Assembly (NCBI GenBank): GCA_023421115.1
Contig: JAEZUI010000178.1
Location: 1-22,849, forward strand
Origin: Bacillota bacterium
GTDB lineage: Bacteria; Bacillota; Clostridia; Acetivibrionales; Acetivibrionaceae
Reading direction: 5' to 3'
DNA: 22,849 nt
The notes under the pieces were generated by a model, which had not been told where the DNA came from, did not search any database, and saw only the letters and a program-made list of their open reading frames with translations. This document shows, piece after piece, positions 6,696 to 13,793 of this stretch (position 1 is the first letter of the stretch; each line of letters starts with the position of its first letter). The position numbers and the translations under genes were made by a program.

Positions 6696-7577
6696 TTACA
6701 TATACCCCCCTTTACGAAGTGTTTCAAGACCTCCGCCATCATCCTTGTCCTGTGCTCTACCCGACCTTTCTGCTATTTTTGAAAATTTTCCACTTTTTAA
6801 TTCTTCTATTATTTCACTTACATTCTTTGCTGTAGAATCTACAGGTAAAGTACAAGGGTAACAACCCAAAGACCTATAGCGTTTTCCGTCGCCTCTGTCA
6901 AAATATAGTGAGGTTATAGGAATATTTTCCCGCTCAATATATTCCCATATATTAAGTTCAGTCCAATCAAGAAGGGGATGTATTCTTACATGCGTCCCCG
7001 GGGCGAAATCCGTCTTAAACTGATTCCAGAATTCAGGAGGCTGATCTCCCACATCCCAATCATTTTCTTTATCTCTAGGAGAAAAATACCTTTCCTTTGA
7101 ACGGCTGCCCTCTTCATCGGCCCTCACACCAACAATTACCCCGGTATATTTCTCATTGTTTGAATCCTCGATATATTTTCCTGTACTGTGATCTAAAATA
7201 TATCTTTGCCATTCTCCTGACAGTGTATGTTTTAAAGCTTCTGATTTAAGGGATTGGCAGCAGGATAAGCGATCTGTCTTGCCATCAGGAAAGGTGTTTT
7301 TTTCTTTTAATACCTTCGAATTTTCTCCATATATCATCGTTAGGCCCCATTTTAATGCCAGTTGATCCCTATAAGATATCATTTCGGGTATCTTATAATG
7401 TGTGTCTATATGTACCAGCGGAATAGGAACGTGTCCAAAAAAAGCCTTTCTAGCGAGCCATAAAAGCACGGTGCTATCTTTTCCTATCGACCACAACATG
7501 CATATATTTTTAAAATCCCTGTACGCCTCTCTTAATATATAGACACTCTGTGCCTCCAATTTGTCTAAATGATCCAT
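6696..7577 (-). CDS. cysD: Sulfate adenylyltransferase subunit 2 CysD
   Basis: This is the catalytic PP-loop ATP pyrophosphatase subunit of ATP sulfurylase, which forms APS on GTP hydrolysis by CysN. The PP-loop signature is near the N-terminus (SIGKDSTVLLWLARKAF). Other family blocks are IDTHYKIPEM, the GVRADEEGSRSKERYFSPRD segment, HPLLDWTELNIWEYI and RYRSLGCYPCT, and the protein ends with the typical GRAQDKDDGGGLETLRKGGYM-type tail, split here as GRAQDKDDGGG and LETLRKGGYM. The length of 293 residues is normal. The ATG has GGAGGG seven bases upstream. It starts 12 bases after the cysH stop and its own stop is one base before the cysN start, a tight operon arrangement consistent with stoichiometric CysDN. 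Confidence 0.95.
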   Translation of the reverse strand: MDHLDKLEAQSVYILREAYRDFKNICMLWSIGKDSTVLLWLARKAFFGHVPIPLVHIDTHYKIPEMISYRDQLALKWGLTMIYGENSKVLKEKNTFPDGKTDRLSCCQSLKSEALKHTLSGEWQRYILDHSTGKYIEDSNNEKYTGVIVGVRADEEGSRSKERYFSPRDKENDWDVGDQPPEFWNQFKTDFAPGTHVRIHPLLDWTELNIWEYIERENIPITSLYFDRGDGKRYRSLGCYPCTLPVDSTAKNVSEIIEELKSGKFSKIAERSGRAQDKDDGGGLETLRKGGYM

Positions 7578-7589
7578 TCTTATCCCTCC

Positions 7590-8312
7590 TCAATTACTTA
7601 GGCTTTTTGAAATATGTAGTCCACATTCCTTTTTATCCGGGTCTTCCCACCACCATCTGCCGCTTCTCACATCTTCTCCAAGCTTTACTGCCCGAGTGCA
7701 GGGTTGACAACCAATACTTCTGAAATCCTTATTATATAGGCTGTTATAAGGTATGTTCTCCTTTTGAATATAGTCCCAAACCTTATCCTCGCTCCAGAAT
7801 ACCAACGGGTTTATTTTAAGCACTTTATGTGTATAGTCCCATTCAAATAATTCAATGCCATCTCTTGTTAAAGACTGCTCCCTTCTTAGCCCACACACCC
7901 ATGCATCCAATGTAGCAAGCACTCTCTTGAGAGGTTCAACTTTTCTTACCTCACAACACTTTTTCCTTAAATCAATGCTATCATAAAACATATTTGGACC
8001 ATGCTCCGATATTATTTTTTCCAACTGTTCATTTGATGGAGCATAAACTTCATATGTGAAATGATATCTTGAAGATGTTTCTTGCATTAAATCATAAGTA
8101 CTTTGAAAGTGTCTTCCAGTGTCTATAAAAAATATTCTAGGATTTGTAGATGCTTTTACAAAGATTTCTGTCAGCATCTGATCCTCTATCGAAAGACTTG
8201 ACGCAAGTGCTATTCTATGTAATCCAAATTTTTCAATGGCAAAGTCAATTATCTCCTTAGGTGCCTTTTCCTTAAAATCATAGTTTAATTTATCTATCTC
8301 CTGTTTGTTCAT
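7590..8312 (-). CDS. cysH: APS reductase (CysH family, 4Fe-4S type)
   Basis: CysH-family enzymes reduce APS or PAPS to sulfite using thioredoxin or a similar thiol donor. Key blocks are SSLSIEDQMLTEI (PP-loop-like), IDTGRHF, VCGLRREQSLTR, NPLVFWSEDKVWDYI, RSIGCQPCTRAV, GRWWWED and the C-terminal ECGLH with the catalytic Cys. Two extra Cys pairs, Cys119-Cys120 and Cys202-x2-Cys205, are the four ligands of the 4Fe-4S cluster found in assimilatory APS reductases and absent from PAPS reductases of the E. coli type. I therefore infer APS as the substrate. That fits the loss of APS-kinase motifs in the co-transcribed cysN and the absence of a separate cysC here. The ATG follows GGAGG by eight bases. 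The length of 240 residues is normal. Confidence 0.93.
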   Translation of the reverse strand: MNKQEIDKLNYDFKEKAPKEIIDFAIEKFGLHRIALASSLSIEDQMLTEIFVKASTNPRIFFIDTGRHFQSTYDLMQETSSRYHFTYEVYAPSNEQLEKIISEHGPNMFYDSIDLRKKCCEVRKVEPLKRVLATLDAWVCGLRREQSLTRDGIELFEWDYTHKVLKINPLVFWSEDKVWDYIQKENIPYNSLYNKDFRSIGCQPCTRAVKLGEDVRSGRWWWEDPDKKECGLHISKSLSN

Positions 8313-8352
8313 GAATTACCTCCAATATTTTTTCAAAATATCATTCTTATGC

Positions 8353-9969
8353 CTATTCTCCGTCTACTTCATCTACACAACATCTAGGTCGAAAAGTCCT
8401 CAGATCAACTCTAGCTACAAAGTTATGAAAAGTTTCATTATTCTTACGATGAACTAAATACTGCTCAATAATCTTAGCAATGGCTTTTAACAATTCATTT
8501 TCCCTTAACCTTAAATCCAATTTTCGACCAAAAGTCGCCTCTTGACCAAGTTTACCTCCTAAAAACATATCAAATGCTTCATAGCTCTTGCCCTCCTCTT
8601 TGATTACCGAACCTCTGATTCCAATATCTGCTGTATGGGTATGTCCACATGAGTTAGGACAGCCTGAAATTTTAATGCTTATTGGTACATCAACCTCTAG
8701 TTTCTCATCAATATATCTAGAAAGCTTTAGCGCTATGTTTTGAGTGTCAACTAAGGCAAGATTACAAAACTTAGAACCCGTACACGCTACTATATGACTG
8801 AGTATAGTTTTAGGCTGGTATGAAAATTTCTCAAATATCTCTTTACTCAAAACCTCATCAAGCTTTTCATTTTCAACACCTGAAATTATAATGTTCTGAC
8901 TTGAAGTGGTACGAAGGATACCATCGCCATACTCTTCACTTATTCGGGTAAGCTCAGTAAAGTCTGCTGAATTCATTTGTCCTAAAGGAACGTGTACCCC
9001 TATATAACTCTTACCTTCTTGCTTTTGGCGGTTGACTCCGTAATAATTTAAATGACTGCAACTCTCGGTTTTATCAATTCCCCTTGTTGGCAATACTCCG
9101 GTATATTCATACAGTTTTTCGGTAAATTTCTCTATTCCCCAGTCCTCTATAAGAAATTTTAATCTAGCCCGGTTTCTGTTGTTTCTGTATCCAAAGTCTC
9201 TAAATATTGTAGCAATTGCCTCAATAACTTTTTGTACCTGCTCTGGGACTACAAAAGCATCTACTTCCTTTGCCATAAGTGGTTTAGTAGAAAGTCCACC
9301 CCCAACCTTTAGGTGAAATCCTATTACTTCCCTTCCCTTTATGTTTTTTACGGCAGGAGTAAAGGATATATCATTTATCTCTGAATTTCCTGCATTTTTT
9401 GTACTTGCTGAAATAGAAATTTTTAGTTTCCTTGGTAGATTTGAAAAATCTTTGTTTAGAAGTAAGAAATCATTAACTTGATTAACCAGTTCAGTGGTAT
9501 CAAACAACTCGTTTTTGTCAACTCCAACTAAAGGATTTCCTACAACAGTTCTCGGGCAATCTCCACAAGCTTCATAACTAGCAAGACCGACATTATTTAG
9601 CTTATCAAAGATATCCGGTAAATCTTCCAATCGAATGTTATAGAATTGAATTGCACCCCGTGTTGTTATTCTCATAAAGCTCCCGCCGTAATTTTCAGAA
9701 ATTTCTGACAACACTTTTGCTCCAGGTACATTAATTTTTCCAGTATTTATACGGACCCTCAACATAAATAATCCATTTCTCGGTTTTTGTTCATATATTC
9801 CTGCCCATTTAAGCAATATTCTATCTTCTTCGGGCACCGAGTCAAACCCATACTTTGAATACCTTTTAATAATAGCTTCAATAACCTCTAAGCCATCTCT
9901 ATCAAGCTTTATTTTTTCCACATTGTTCAATGACTCTAAATCTTTTCTCCAAACTTGCTCATACGCCAT
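8353..9969 (-). CDS. Siroheme sulfite (nitrite/sulfite) reductase, ferredoxin-type
   Basis: This is a single-chain siroheme/4Fe-4S reductase for the six-electron reduction of sulfite to sulfide (nitrite to ammonia in close relatives). The siroheme-cluster ligands are Cys396-x5-Cys402 (ACTGSKFCNLA) and Cys437-x3-Cys441 (GCPNSCGH). The duplicated ferrodoxin-like and siroheme-binding halves are visible (MRITTRGAIQFYNI and LRTTSSQNIIISG; CGDCPRTVVGNP). The length of 538 residues is normal. Family membership alone does not separate nitrite from sulfite reductases. The operon with cysH, cysD and cysN argues for assimilatory sulfite reduction. The start has a strong site (GGGGAGG). It is the first gene of the operon, behind a strong promoter and a leader of about 200 bases. 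It is unrelated in architecture to the AsrABC reductase encoded nearby. Confidence 0.88.
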   Translation of the reverse strand: MAYEQVWRKDLESLNNVEKIKLDRDGLEVIEAIIKRYSKYGFDSVPEEDRILLKWAGIYEQKPRNGLFMLRVRINTGKINVPGAKVLSEISENYGGSFMRITTRGAIQFYNIRLEDLPDIFDKLNNVGLASYEACGDCPRTVVGNPLVGVDKNELFDTTELVNQVNDFLLLNKDFSNLPRKLKISISASTKNAGNSEINDISFTPAVKNIKGREVIGFHLKVGGGLSTKPLMAKEVDAFVVPEQVQKVIEAIATIFRDFGYRNNRNRARLKFLIEDWGIEKFTEKLYEYTGVLPTRGIDKTESCSHLNYYGVNRQKQEGKSYIGVHVPLGQMNSADFTELTRISEEYGDGILRTTSSQNIIISGVENEKLDEVLSKEIFEKFSYQPKTILSHIVACTGSKFCNLALVDTQNIALKLSRYIDEKLEVDVPISIKISGCPNSCGHTHTADIGIRGSVIKEEGKSYEAFDMFLGGKLGQEATFGRKLDLRLRENELLKAIAKIIEQYLVHRKNNETFHNFVARVDLRTFRPRCCVDEVDGE

Positions 9970-10065
9970 AAGTCGACCTCCCCTTGCAATGATAACCCAT
10001 AAATATCTGCGCCTGTCTATAAGTAGAATTCAGGCTCTTTGGTTTTTCTCAACTCCTTATATAAT

Positions 10066-10078
10066 ATTATTCCTATCT
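10066..10078. promoter_or_regulatory. 13-bp motif in the sulfite-reductase operon leader, shared with the metB-like leader
   Basis: ATTATTCCTATCT on the plus strand is identical to 16537-16549. In both places it lies just upstream of the gene's ribosome binding site, and similarity continues on both sides (CTCCTT-TATA before, TTTA after). ATTCCTAT resembles one half of the CymR cysteine-regulator consensus as I remember it. The assignment is tentative. Confidence 0.45.
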
Positions 10079-10103
10079 ATTTACTATGGTTTTATGTATT
10101 TTT

Positions 10104-10142
10104 TATCCCTTTGCTCCTTTTTGATTTCTGAGCCAAGGGATA
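10104..10142 (-). promoter_or_regulatory. Leader hairpin of the sulfite-reductase operon
   Basis: On the minus strand TATCCCTT and GCTC pair with GAGC and AAGGGATA around one mismatch, with a 13-base loop. It lies about 25 bases downstream of the predicted transcript start. No T tract follows, and I do not recognise an S-box, T-box or other known riboswitch core. Confidence 0.45.
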
Positions 10143-10173
10143 CACAACAATTCATATGTGTTTTGTTGGAATT

Positions 10174-10203
10174 ATAATACCATGGTACAAATCGTATTGT
10201 CAA
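10174..10203 (-). promoter_or_regulatory. Sigma-A promoter of the sulfite reductase-cysHDN operon
   Basis: On the minus strand a perfect TTGACA (10203-10198) is followed by an 18-base spacer and TATTAT (10179-10174). The transcript would start near 10167, giving a leader of about 198 bases. The spacer contains the perfect 10-bp palindrome TACCATGGTA (10178-10187), a possible repressor site. Confidence 0.75.
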
Positions 10204-10216
10204 TACAAATTTATAA

Positions 10217-10241
10217 AAAACCTATAGGAATTATTGGTTTT
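10217..10241 (-). terminator. Weak terminator-like hairpin after the crp-type gene, overlapping a CymR-like half site
   Basis: On the minus strand AAAACC pairs with GGTTTT around a 13-base loop and runs into TT-AT, about 30 bases past the regulator's stop. The loop and 3' arm contain TAATTCCTATAGG, which resembles the ATTCCTAT motif of the two sulfur-gene leaders and lies about ten bases upstream of the -35 box of the next operon. The two interpretations are not exclusive. Confidence 0.3.
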
Positions 10242-10270
10242 ATAACAAACAATCCATAAAATGTGCCCTA

Positions 10271-10969
10271 TCAGCAGCTTTCCGTATAATCCTCAAGCCT
10301 TCTAATATCAATTATTCTTACAGTGTCCCTAAAAAATTCAATAATCCCATCATCCCTCATTTTACAGAATTCTCTTGACATAGATGGTCTTGAAACATTC
10401 AGAAAATCCGCTAAAGCTTCCCTATTTAGAGGCATAGAAAAAGTTAAGGAGCCGGTTTTTTTATATTGCTCCAATAAATATTTAGCCACCTTTGCCTTCA
10501 TGCTTTTTATGGTAAGATACTCTACTTTGCGGTTTAAAATCAGGGCCTTTTGGGCAATAAGCCTTGTTATGTTTGCTAACAAAATACGATGTGAATCACA
10601 TATTTTCTCGCAAAAACCAAGTATTTTTTCAGGGTGTAAAAATATTATTTGACAATCTGACTTAGCCATAACAGTTGAAGGCCAATTTCCAGTTCCTGAA
10701 AAGGCTATTATAGCCCCAAAAGTTTCTCCAGCTTGGAAATTTGAGAGAATTGTTCTAACACCTTTATAGTTCTCTTTAATAACGATAACCTCTCCAGAAA
10801 GAACCAAACCTACTCCTTCAAATTTTTCATTTTCTATTGCTATAAATTGATTTCTATTGTATTTGCATATTTTTGAAGAAAGGCAAAAAAGTAAATTTTT
10901 CAGTTCCCCTTTATCTACTCCCGTAAACAACTCCGACTTTATTATCATATCATAATGTTCATTTATCAA
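10271..10969 (-). CDS. Crp/Fnr-family transcriptional regulator
   Basis: An N-terminal cyclic-nucleotide-binding-like beta barrel (LVLSGEVIVIKENYKGVRTILSNFQAGETFG...) is joined by a long dimer helix to a C-terminal winged helix-turn-helix (LNREALADFLNVSRPSMSREFCKMRDDGIIEF). No N-terminal Cys cluster of the FNR kind is evident, so the signal is unknown. I start it at the TTG at 10969, which has GGAG eight bases upstream and gives 232 residues, usual for the family. The longest frame starts at a GTG at 11071, but that would put 34 Tyr-rich residues across a 24-bp palindrome and a TATAAT box. ATG 10948 is another possibility. The gene is divergent from the channel-asrABC operon and probably controls it, and perhaps itself. 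Confidence 0.85.
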   Translation of the reverse strand: MINEHYDMIIKSELFTGVDKGELKNLLFCLSSKICKYNRNQFIAIENEKFEGVGLVLSGEVIVIKENYKGVRTILSNFQAGETFGAIIAFSGTGNWPSTVMAKSDCQIIFLHPEKILGFCEKICDSHRILLANITRLIAQKALILNRKVEYLTIKSMKAKVAKYLLEQYKKTGSLTFSMPLNREALADFLNVSRPSMSREFCKMRDDGIIEFFRDTVRIIDIRRLEDYTESC

Positions 10970-11018
10970 ACTATCCACTCCAATATAACAACTTAAATTA
11001 TAAAGACTTTTCTCCCTT

Positions 11019-11024
11019 ATTATA
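11019..11024 (-). promoter_or_regulatory. Candidate -10 of the Crp/Fnr regulator gene
   Basis: TATAAT on the minus strand (11024-11019) would start a transcript near 11012, about 43 bases before the chosen TTG start. No good -35 is present. The place of the -35 (11042-11047) falls inside the 24-bp palindrome, which suggests autoregulation. Confidence 0.4.
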
Positions 11025-11036
11025 TAATAAGTATAC

Positions 11037-11060
11037 TTTTGGTATCTATAGCTACGAAAA
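11037..11060. promoter_or_regulatory. 24-bp palindromic operator candidate for the Crp/Fnr regulator
   Basis: The half sites read TTTTnGTAnCTA and TAGnTACnAAAA, symmetrical at all but two position pairs. The centre is between 11048 and 11049. The TATAAT of the rightward operon (11078-11083) predicts a start near 11090, which places the centre at -41.5, the classical class II position for Crp/Fnr activators. No -35 box is present there. The sequence is not the standard TGTGA or TTGAT half site. Confidence 0.6.
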
Positions 11061-11077
11061 TATTTTTTCACCTGTAA

Positions 11078-11083
11078 TATAAT
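11078..11083 (+). promoter_or_regulatory. Candidate -10 of the channel-asrABC operon
   Basis: TATAAT lies 95 bases before the channel's ATG. The -35 region (CGAAAA) is poor, consistent with an activator-dependent promoter. A transcript from about 11090 would have an 85-base leader containing the dyad at 11120-11138. Confidence 0.5.
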
Positions 11084-11119
11084 GAAAAATGACTCCTTAG
11101 CCGAAAACCAATTTAGGAA

Positions 11120-11138
11120 GTTATTTTTTTGGAATAAC
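11120..11138. promoter_or_regulatory. Dyad GTTATT-N7-AATAAC before the FNT channel gene
   Basis: A perfect 6-bp inverted repeat with a 7-base spacer lies 36 bases upstream of the channel ATG and downstream of the predicted start. It could be a second operator or a weak leader hairpin. It also contains GGAATAA, the half-site seen in the sulfur-gene leaders. Confidence 0.35.
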
Positions 11139-11174
11139 CTTACTTTGTTCTAATTTTTGAAGGGGAAGGTCTAT

Positions 11175-11963
11175 ATGGAAAAAGAAACTGTTATAAAACT
11201 TTCTGATGCTGCAAAAGCAAAGGCAGCTTTTTTAAACCGAGCACCATTACAGTATTTTGTGTATTCAATGCTTGCAGGGATATATGTAGGACTGGGTATA
11301 ATACTCATATTCTCCATCGGAGCTCCTTTAAAGGAGACAAACGTACCTTTTTTAAAAGCATTGATGGGAGTGTCTTTTTCGTTAGCACTAACACTGGTCA
11401 TTTTTGCAGGCTCCGAATTATTTACCGGAAACACCATGGTAATGGTAGTTGGAAGCCTTGAGAAAAAAACAAGCTGGTTAGATACCTTCAAAGTATGGTC
11501 TTTGAGCTATATTGGAAATCTTGCCGGTTCACTTCTTCTTGCAATTATAATGCTAGGTACAGGGCTTATTTCGAAACAACCTCTGAACGCATTCCTTGTG
11601 GAAACAACAGCATCAAAAATGACAACTCCTTTTGGAGAATTGTTCTTTAGGGCACTTCTTTGCAATATACTAGTTTGTCTTGCCCTATGGACTTGTGCAA
11701 GAGCAAAAGAAGAAACTGCAAAGTTGCTTCTTATATTCTGGTGCCTCTTTGGATTTATAGGCTCAGGTTTTGAACATAGTATAGCAAACATGACACTTTT
11801 AGGTATGGGAATTTTTTCTCCTCATACAAACGAAAGTGTTAACTGGGTTGGCTATTTTAACAACCTTCTTCCTGTAACGCTTGGTAATATTGTCGGTGGT
11901 GCCATATTTGTCGGTTTCACCTATTGGTTTATTTCATCAAATAAAGGTATAAAGGAGTATTGA
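11175..11963 (+). CDS. FNT-family channel, probably hydrosulfide (HS-) type
   Basis: This 262-residue membrane protein of the formate/nitrite transporter family has six predicted membrane helices. The family signature is visible: ELFTGNTM in the first repeat, YIGNLAGSLLLAI, GFEHSIANM with the central pore His, and LPVTLGNIVGGAIFVG. Its position as first gene of an operon with asrA, asrB and asrC matches the Clostridioides difficile hydrosulfide channel (HSC/FNT3), so I infer export of the HS- that AsrABC produces. Nitrite or formate transport cannot be excluded from sequence. The ATG at 11175 follows AAGGGGAAGG; a TTG at 11157 is in frame but has no better site. The stop is one base before the asrA ATG. 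Confidence 0.88.
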   Translation: MEKETVIKLSDAAKAKAAFLNRAPLQYFVYSMLAGIYVGLGIILIFSIGAPLKETNVPFLKALMGVSFSLALTLVIFAGSELFTGNTMVMVVGSLEKKTSWLDTFKVWSLSYIGNLAGSLLLAIIMLGTGLISKQPLNAFLVETTASKMTTPFGELFFRALLCNILVCLALWTCARAKEETAKLLLIFWCLFGFIGSGFEHSIANMTLLGMGIFSPHTNESVNWVGYFNNLLPVTLGNIVGGAIFVGFTYWFISSNKGIKEY

Positions 11964-11964
11964 T

Positions 11965-12990
11965 ATGTCTGTTCAAATGACTTATTCCCTATTCAACGAA
12001 ATACTGGATAACTTAAAAAAGGAATATATAATTTTCGCACCGGTGGAACTCAAAGGAATTGGAACCTATTCTGGTACTGATATTATAAGGTATACGGAAA
12101 TCGAGGATGTCTATTCCATAGTTCACGATAGAAAGTCGGATTTTTCACCAAAAGAGGTGTATTTCCCCATAACACAGACTCTCTTCTACTTTTTCAATAA
12201 TGAAGAGACTGTTCCTAAGCTAGATGAAAAAAAATATATTATATTTATGCGGCCTTGTGATATAAACTCACTATCCATCCTTGAATCGGTATTTTTAAAA
12301 AATGGAAACAATGAGGATTTCTATTACAAAAGATTGCGGGACAAAGTAAAAATATTTATGCTTGAATGTAAGGATGGTTTTGATTCATGCTTTTGTGTCT
12401 CAATGGATATGAATAAAACTGACAACTATGATGTTGGACTTCGGTTTGATAAAGAAAATGTTTATTGTAGTTTTAACAACTCCGAGTATGACGAGTATTT
12501 CAAAGGAAAAGGAGAACACTCCAATTTCTCCCCTGAGTTTGTCAAAGAAGATAAAATCAGAGTTAACGTTCCCGATATAAATAAAATACGACTGGACATG
12601 TTTGATGATAACCTTTGGTCCGAGTATACCAAAAGATGTATCGCTTGCGGCAGATGCAATTTTGTCTGCCCTACCTGCACCTGTTGGTCAATGCAAGATA
12701 TCAAGTATGACGGTCAACCAAGTGCCGGCGAAAGAAGACGGGTTTGGGCAAGCTGTCATGTTGATGGCTATACCGATATGGCCGGGGGACATTCTTTCCG
12801 AAGAAGCAATGGAGAAAGAATGCGATTTAAGGTCTTTCACAAGATATATGATTTTAAAAAACGTTTTGGATACAATATGTGTACCGGTTGCGGCAGATGT
12901 GATGATATCTGCCCGGAGTATATCTCCTATTCCAATTCAATAAATAAAGTTACAAAACTTACAGAAGGAGAAAAGGCTGATGGAAAATAG
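11965..12990 (+). CDS. asrA: Anaerobic sulfite reductase subunit A
   Basis: This is the iron-sulfur electron-transfer subunit of the AsrABC complex, which uses NAD(P)H to reduce sulfite to sulfide under anaerobic conditions. The protein has 341 residues. Two 4Fe-4S motifs lie in the C-terminal third: from Cys225 (CIACGRCNFVCPTCTCW) and from Cys306 (CTGCGRCDDICPE). Between them is RRVWASCHVDGYTDMAGGHSFR, a conserved block of this family and of related hydrogenase/heterodisulfide electron carriers. The upstream half (MRPCDINSL, ECKDGFDSCFCVSM) is also typical of AsrA. The start follows AAAGGAG, which lies within the end of the channel gene. Its 3' end overlaps asrB by 11 bases, indicating translational coupling. 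Confidence 0.95.
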   Translation: MSVQMTYSLFNEILDNLKKEYIIFAPVELKGIGTYSGTDIIRYTEIEDVYSIVHDRKSDFSPKEVYFPITQTLFYFFNNEETVPKLDEKKYIIFMRPCDINSLSILESVFLKNGNNEDFYYKRLRDKVKIFMLECKDGFDSCFCVSMDMNKTDNYDVGLRFDKENVYCSFNNSEYDEYFKGKGEHSNFSPEFVKEDKIRVNVPDINKIRLDMFDDNLWSEYTKRCIACGRCNFVCPTCTCWSMQDIKYDGQPSAGERRRVWASCHVDGYTDMAGGHSFRRSNGERMRFKVFHKIYDFKKRFGYNMCTGCGRCDDICPEYISYSNSINKVTKLTEGEKADGK

Positions 12991-13777
12991 TTTTTTATCA
13001 AAAAAATATAGAATTTTAGAAATTACACCTGAAACAGATACTGATTACACTTATAAAATAGAGTTTGACAAACCGGTTAACCATGGTCAGTTCCTTCAAG
13101 TATCCCTTCCCACCATCGGTGAATGCCCAATCTCAATTTCCAACTTCGGTAAAGGTTTTATCGAAATGACCATACGTCACGTAGGTAAAGTTACAAAAGA
13201 AATTAAGAATCTTAAAGAGGGGGATTACATTCTACTAAGAGGGCCTTATGGAAACGGTTTTTGCGTGGATTCTTTCAGGGGCAAGCAATTGATTGTTGCT
13301 GCTGGTGGTACAGGTCTATCTCCTGTAAGAAGTATTATAAACCATTTCATATCAAATGCGGACGAATTAAACAGGCTAGACGTATTGATAGGTTTTAAGA
13401 CACCAAAGGATATACTTTTCAAAGATGAAGTAGACAAATGGATGAACTCTCCAAAAGTAAATGTGATACTTACCGTGGATAAAAATGACTGCGCATGGGC
13501 TTGTAACACAGGATTTATAACCGACTTTGTTTCCCATGTAAAAATAGATAATCTAAGTAATGTAGAGGTTATCATAGTTGGTCCACCAATTATGATGAGC
13601 TGTACAGCAAGAGAATTCTTAAAACTTGGGATTAAGGAAGAAAACATCTGGGTATCCTTCGAACGGAATATGAGTTGTGGAATTGGAAAATGTGGACATT
13701 GTAAGATTGACGAGACCTATGTGTGCCTTGAAGGACCTGTTTTCAGGTTTACCAAAGCTAAAAACCTTATTGATTGA
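12980..13777 (+). CDS. asrB: Anaerobic sulfite reductase subunit B
   Basis: This is the flavin/NAD-binding subunit that feeds electrons from NAD(P)H to AsrA and AsrC. It has 265 residues and the ferredoxin-NADP reductase fold of dihydroorotate dehydrogenase electron-transfer subunits. An N-terminal flavin-binding barrel includes RGPYGNGF. A NAD-binding region follows (IVAAGGTGLSPVRSI, VIIVGPPIMM). The C-terminus has a 2Fe-2S site with Cys233, Cys238, Cys241 and Cys249 (SCGIGKCGHC ... VC). It starts inside the asrA 3' end with an AAGGAG-type site upstream, and asrC begins 16 bases after its stop. Confidence 0.95.
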   Translation: MENSFLSKKYRILEITPETDTDYTYKIEFDKPVNHGQFLQVSLPTIGECPISISNFGKGFIEMTIRHVGKVTKEIKNLKEGDYILLRGPYGNGFCVDSFRGKQLIVAAGGTGLSPVRSIINHFISNADELNRLDVLIGFKTPKDILFKDEVDKWMNSPKVNVILTVDKNDCAWACNTGFITDFVSHVKIDNLSNVEVIIVGPPIMMSCTAREFLKLGIKEENIWVSFERNMSCGIGKCGHCKIDETYVCLEGPVFRFTKAKNLID

Positions 13778-13793
13778 AAGGCTGGTGACTTAA

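Noticed and set aside
9923..10177. 84-codon plus-strand ORF
   Set aside because: It overlaps the start and leader of the sulfite-reductase operon, has no ribosome binding site or recognisable motif, and lies across a strong opposite promoter's transcript.
10970..11071. N-terminal extension of the Crp/Fnr regulator from a GTG
   Set aside because: The extension is Tyr-rich and unlike the family, lacks a good ribosome binding site, and covers a palindromic operator and a TATAAT box.
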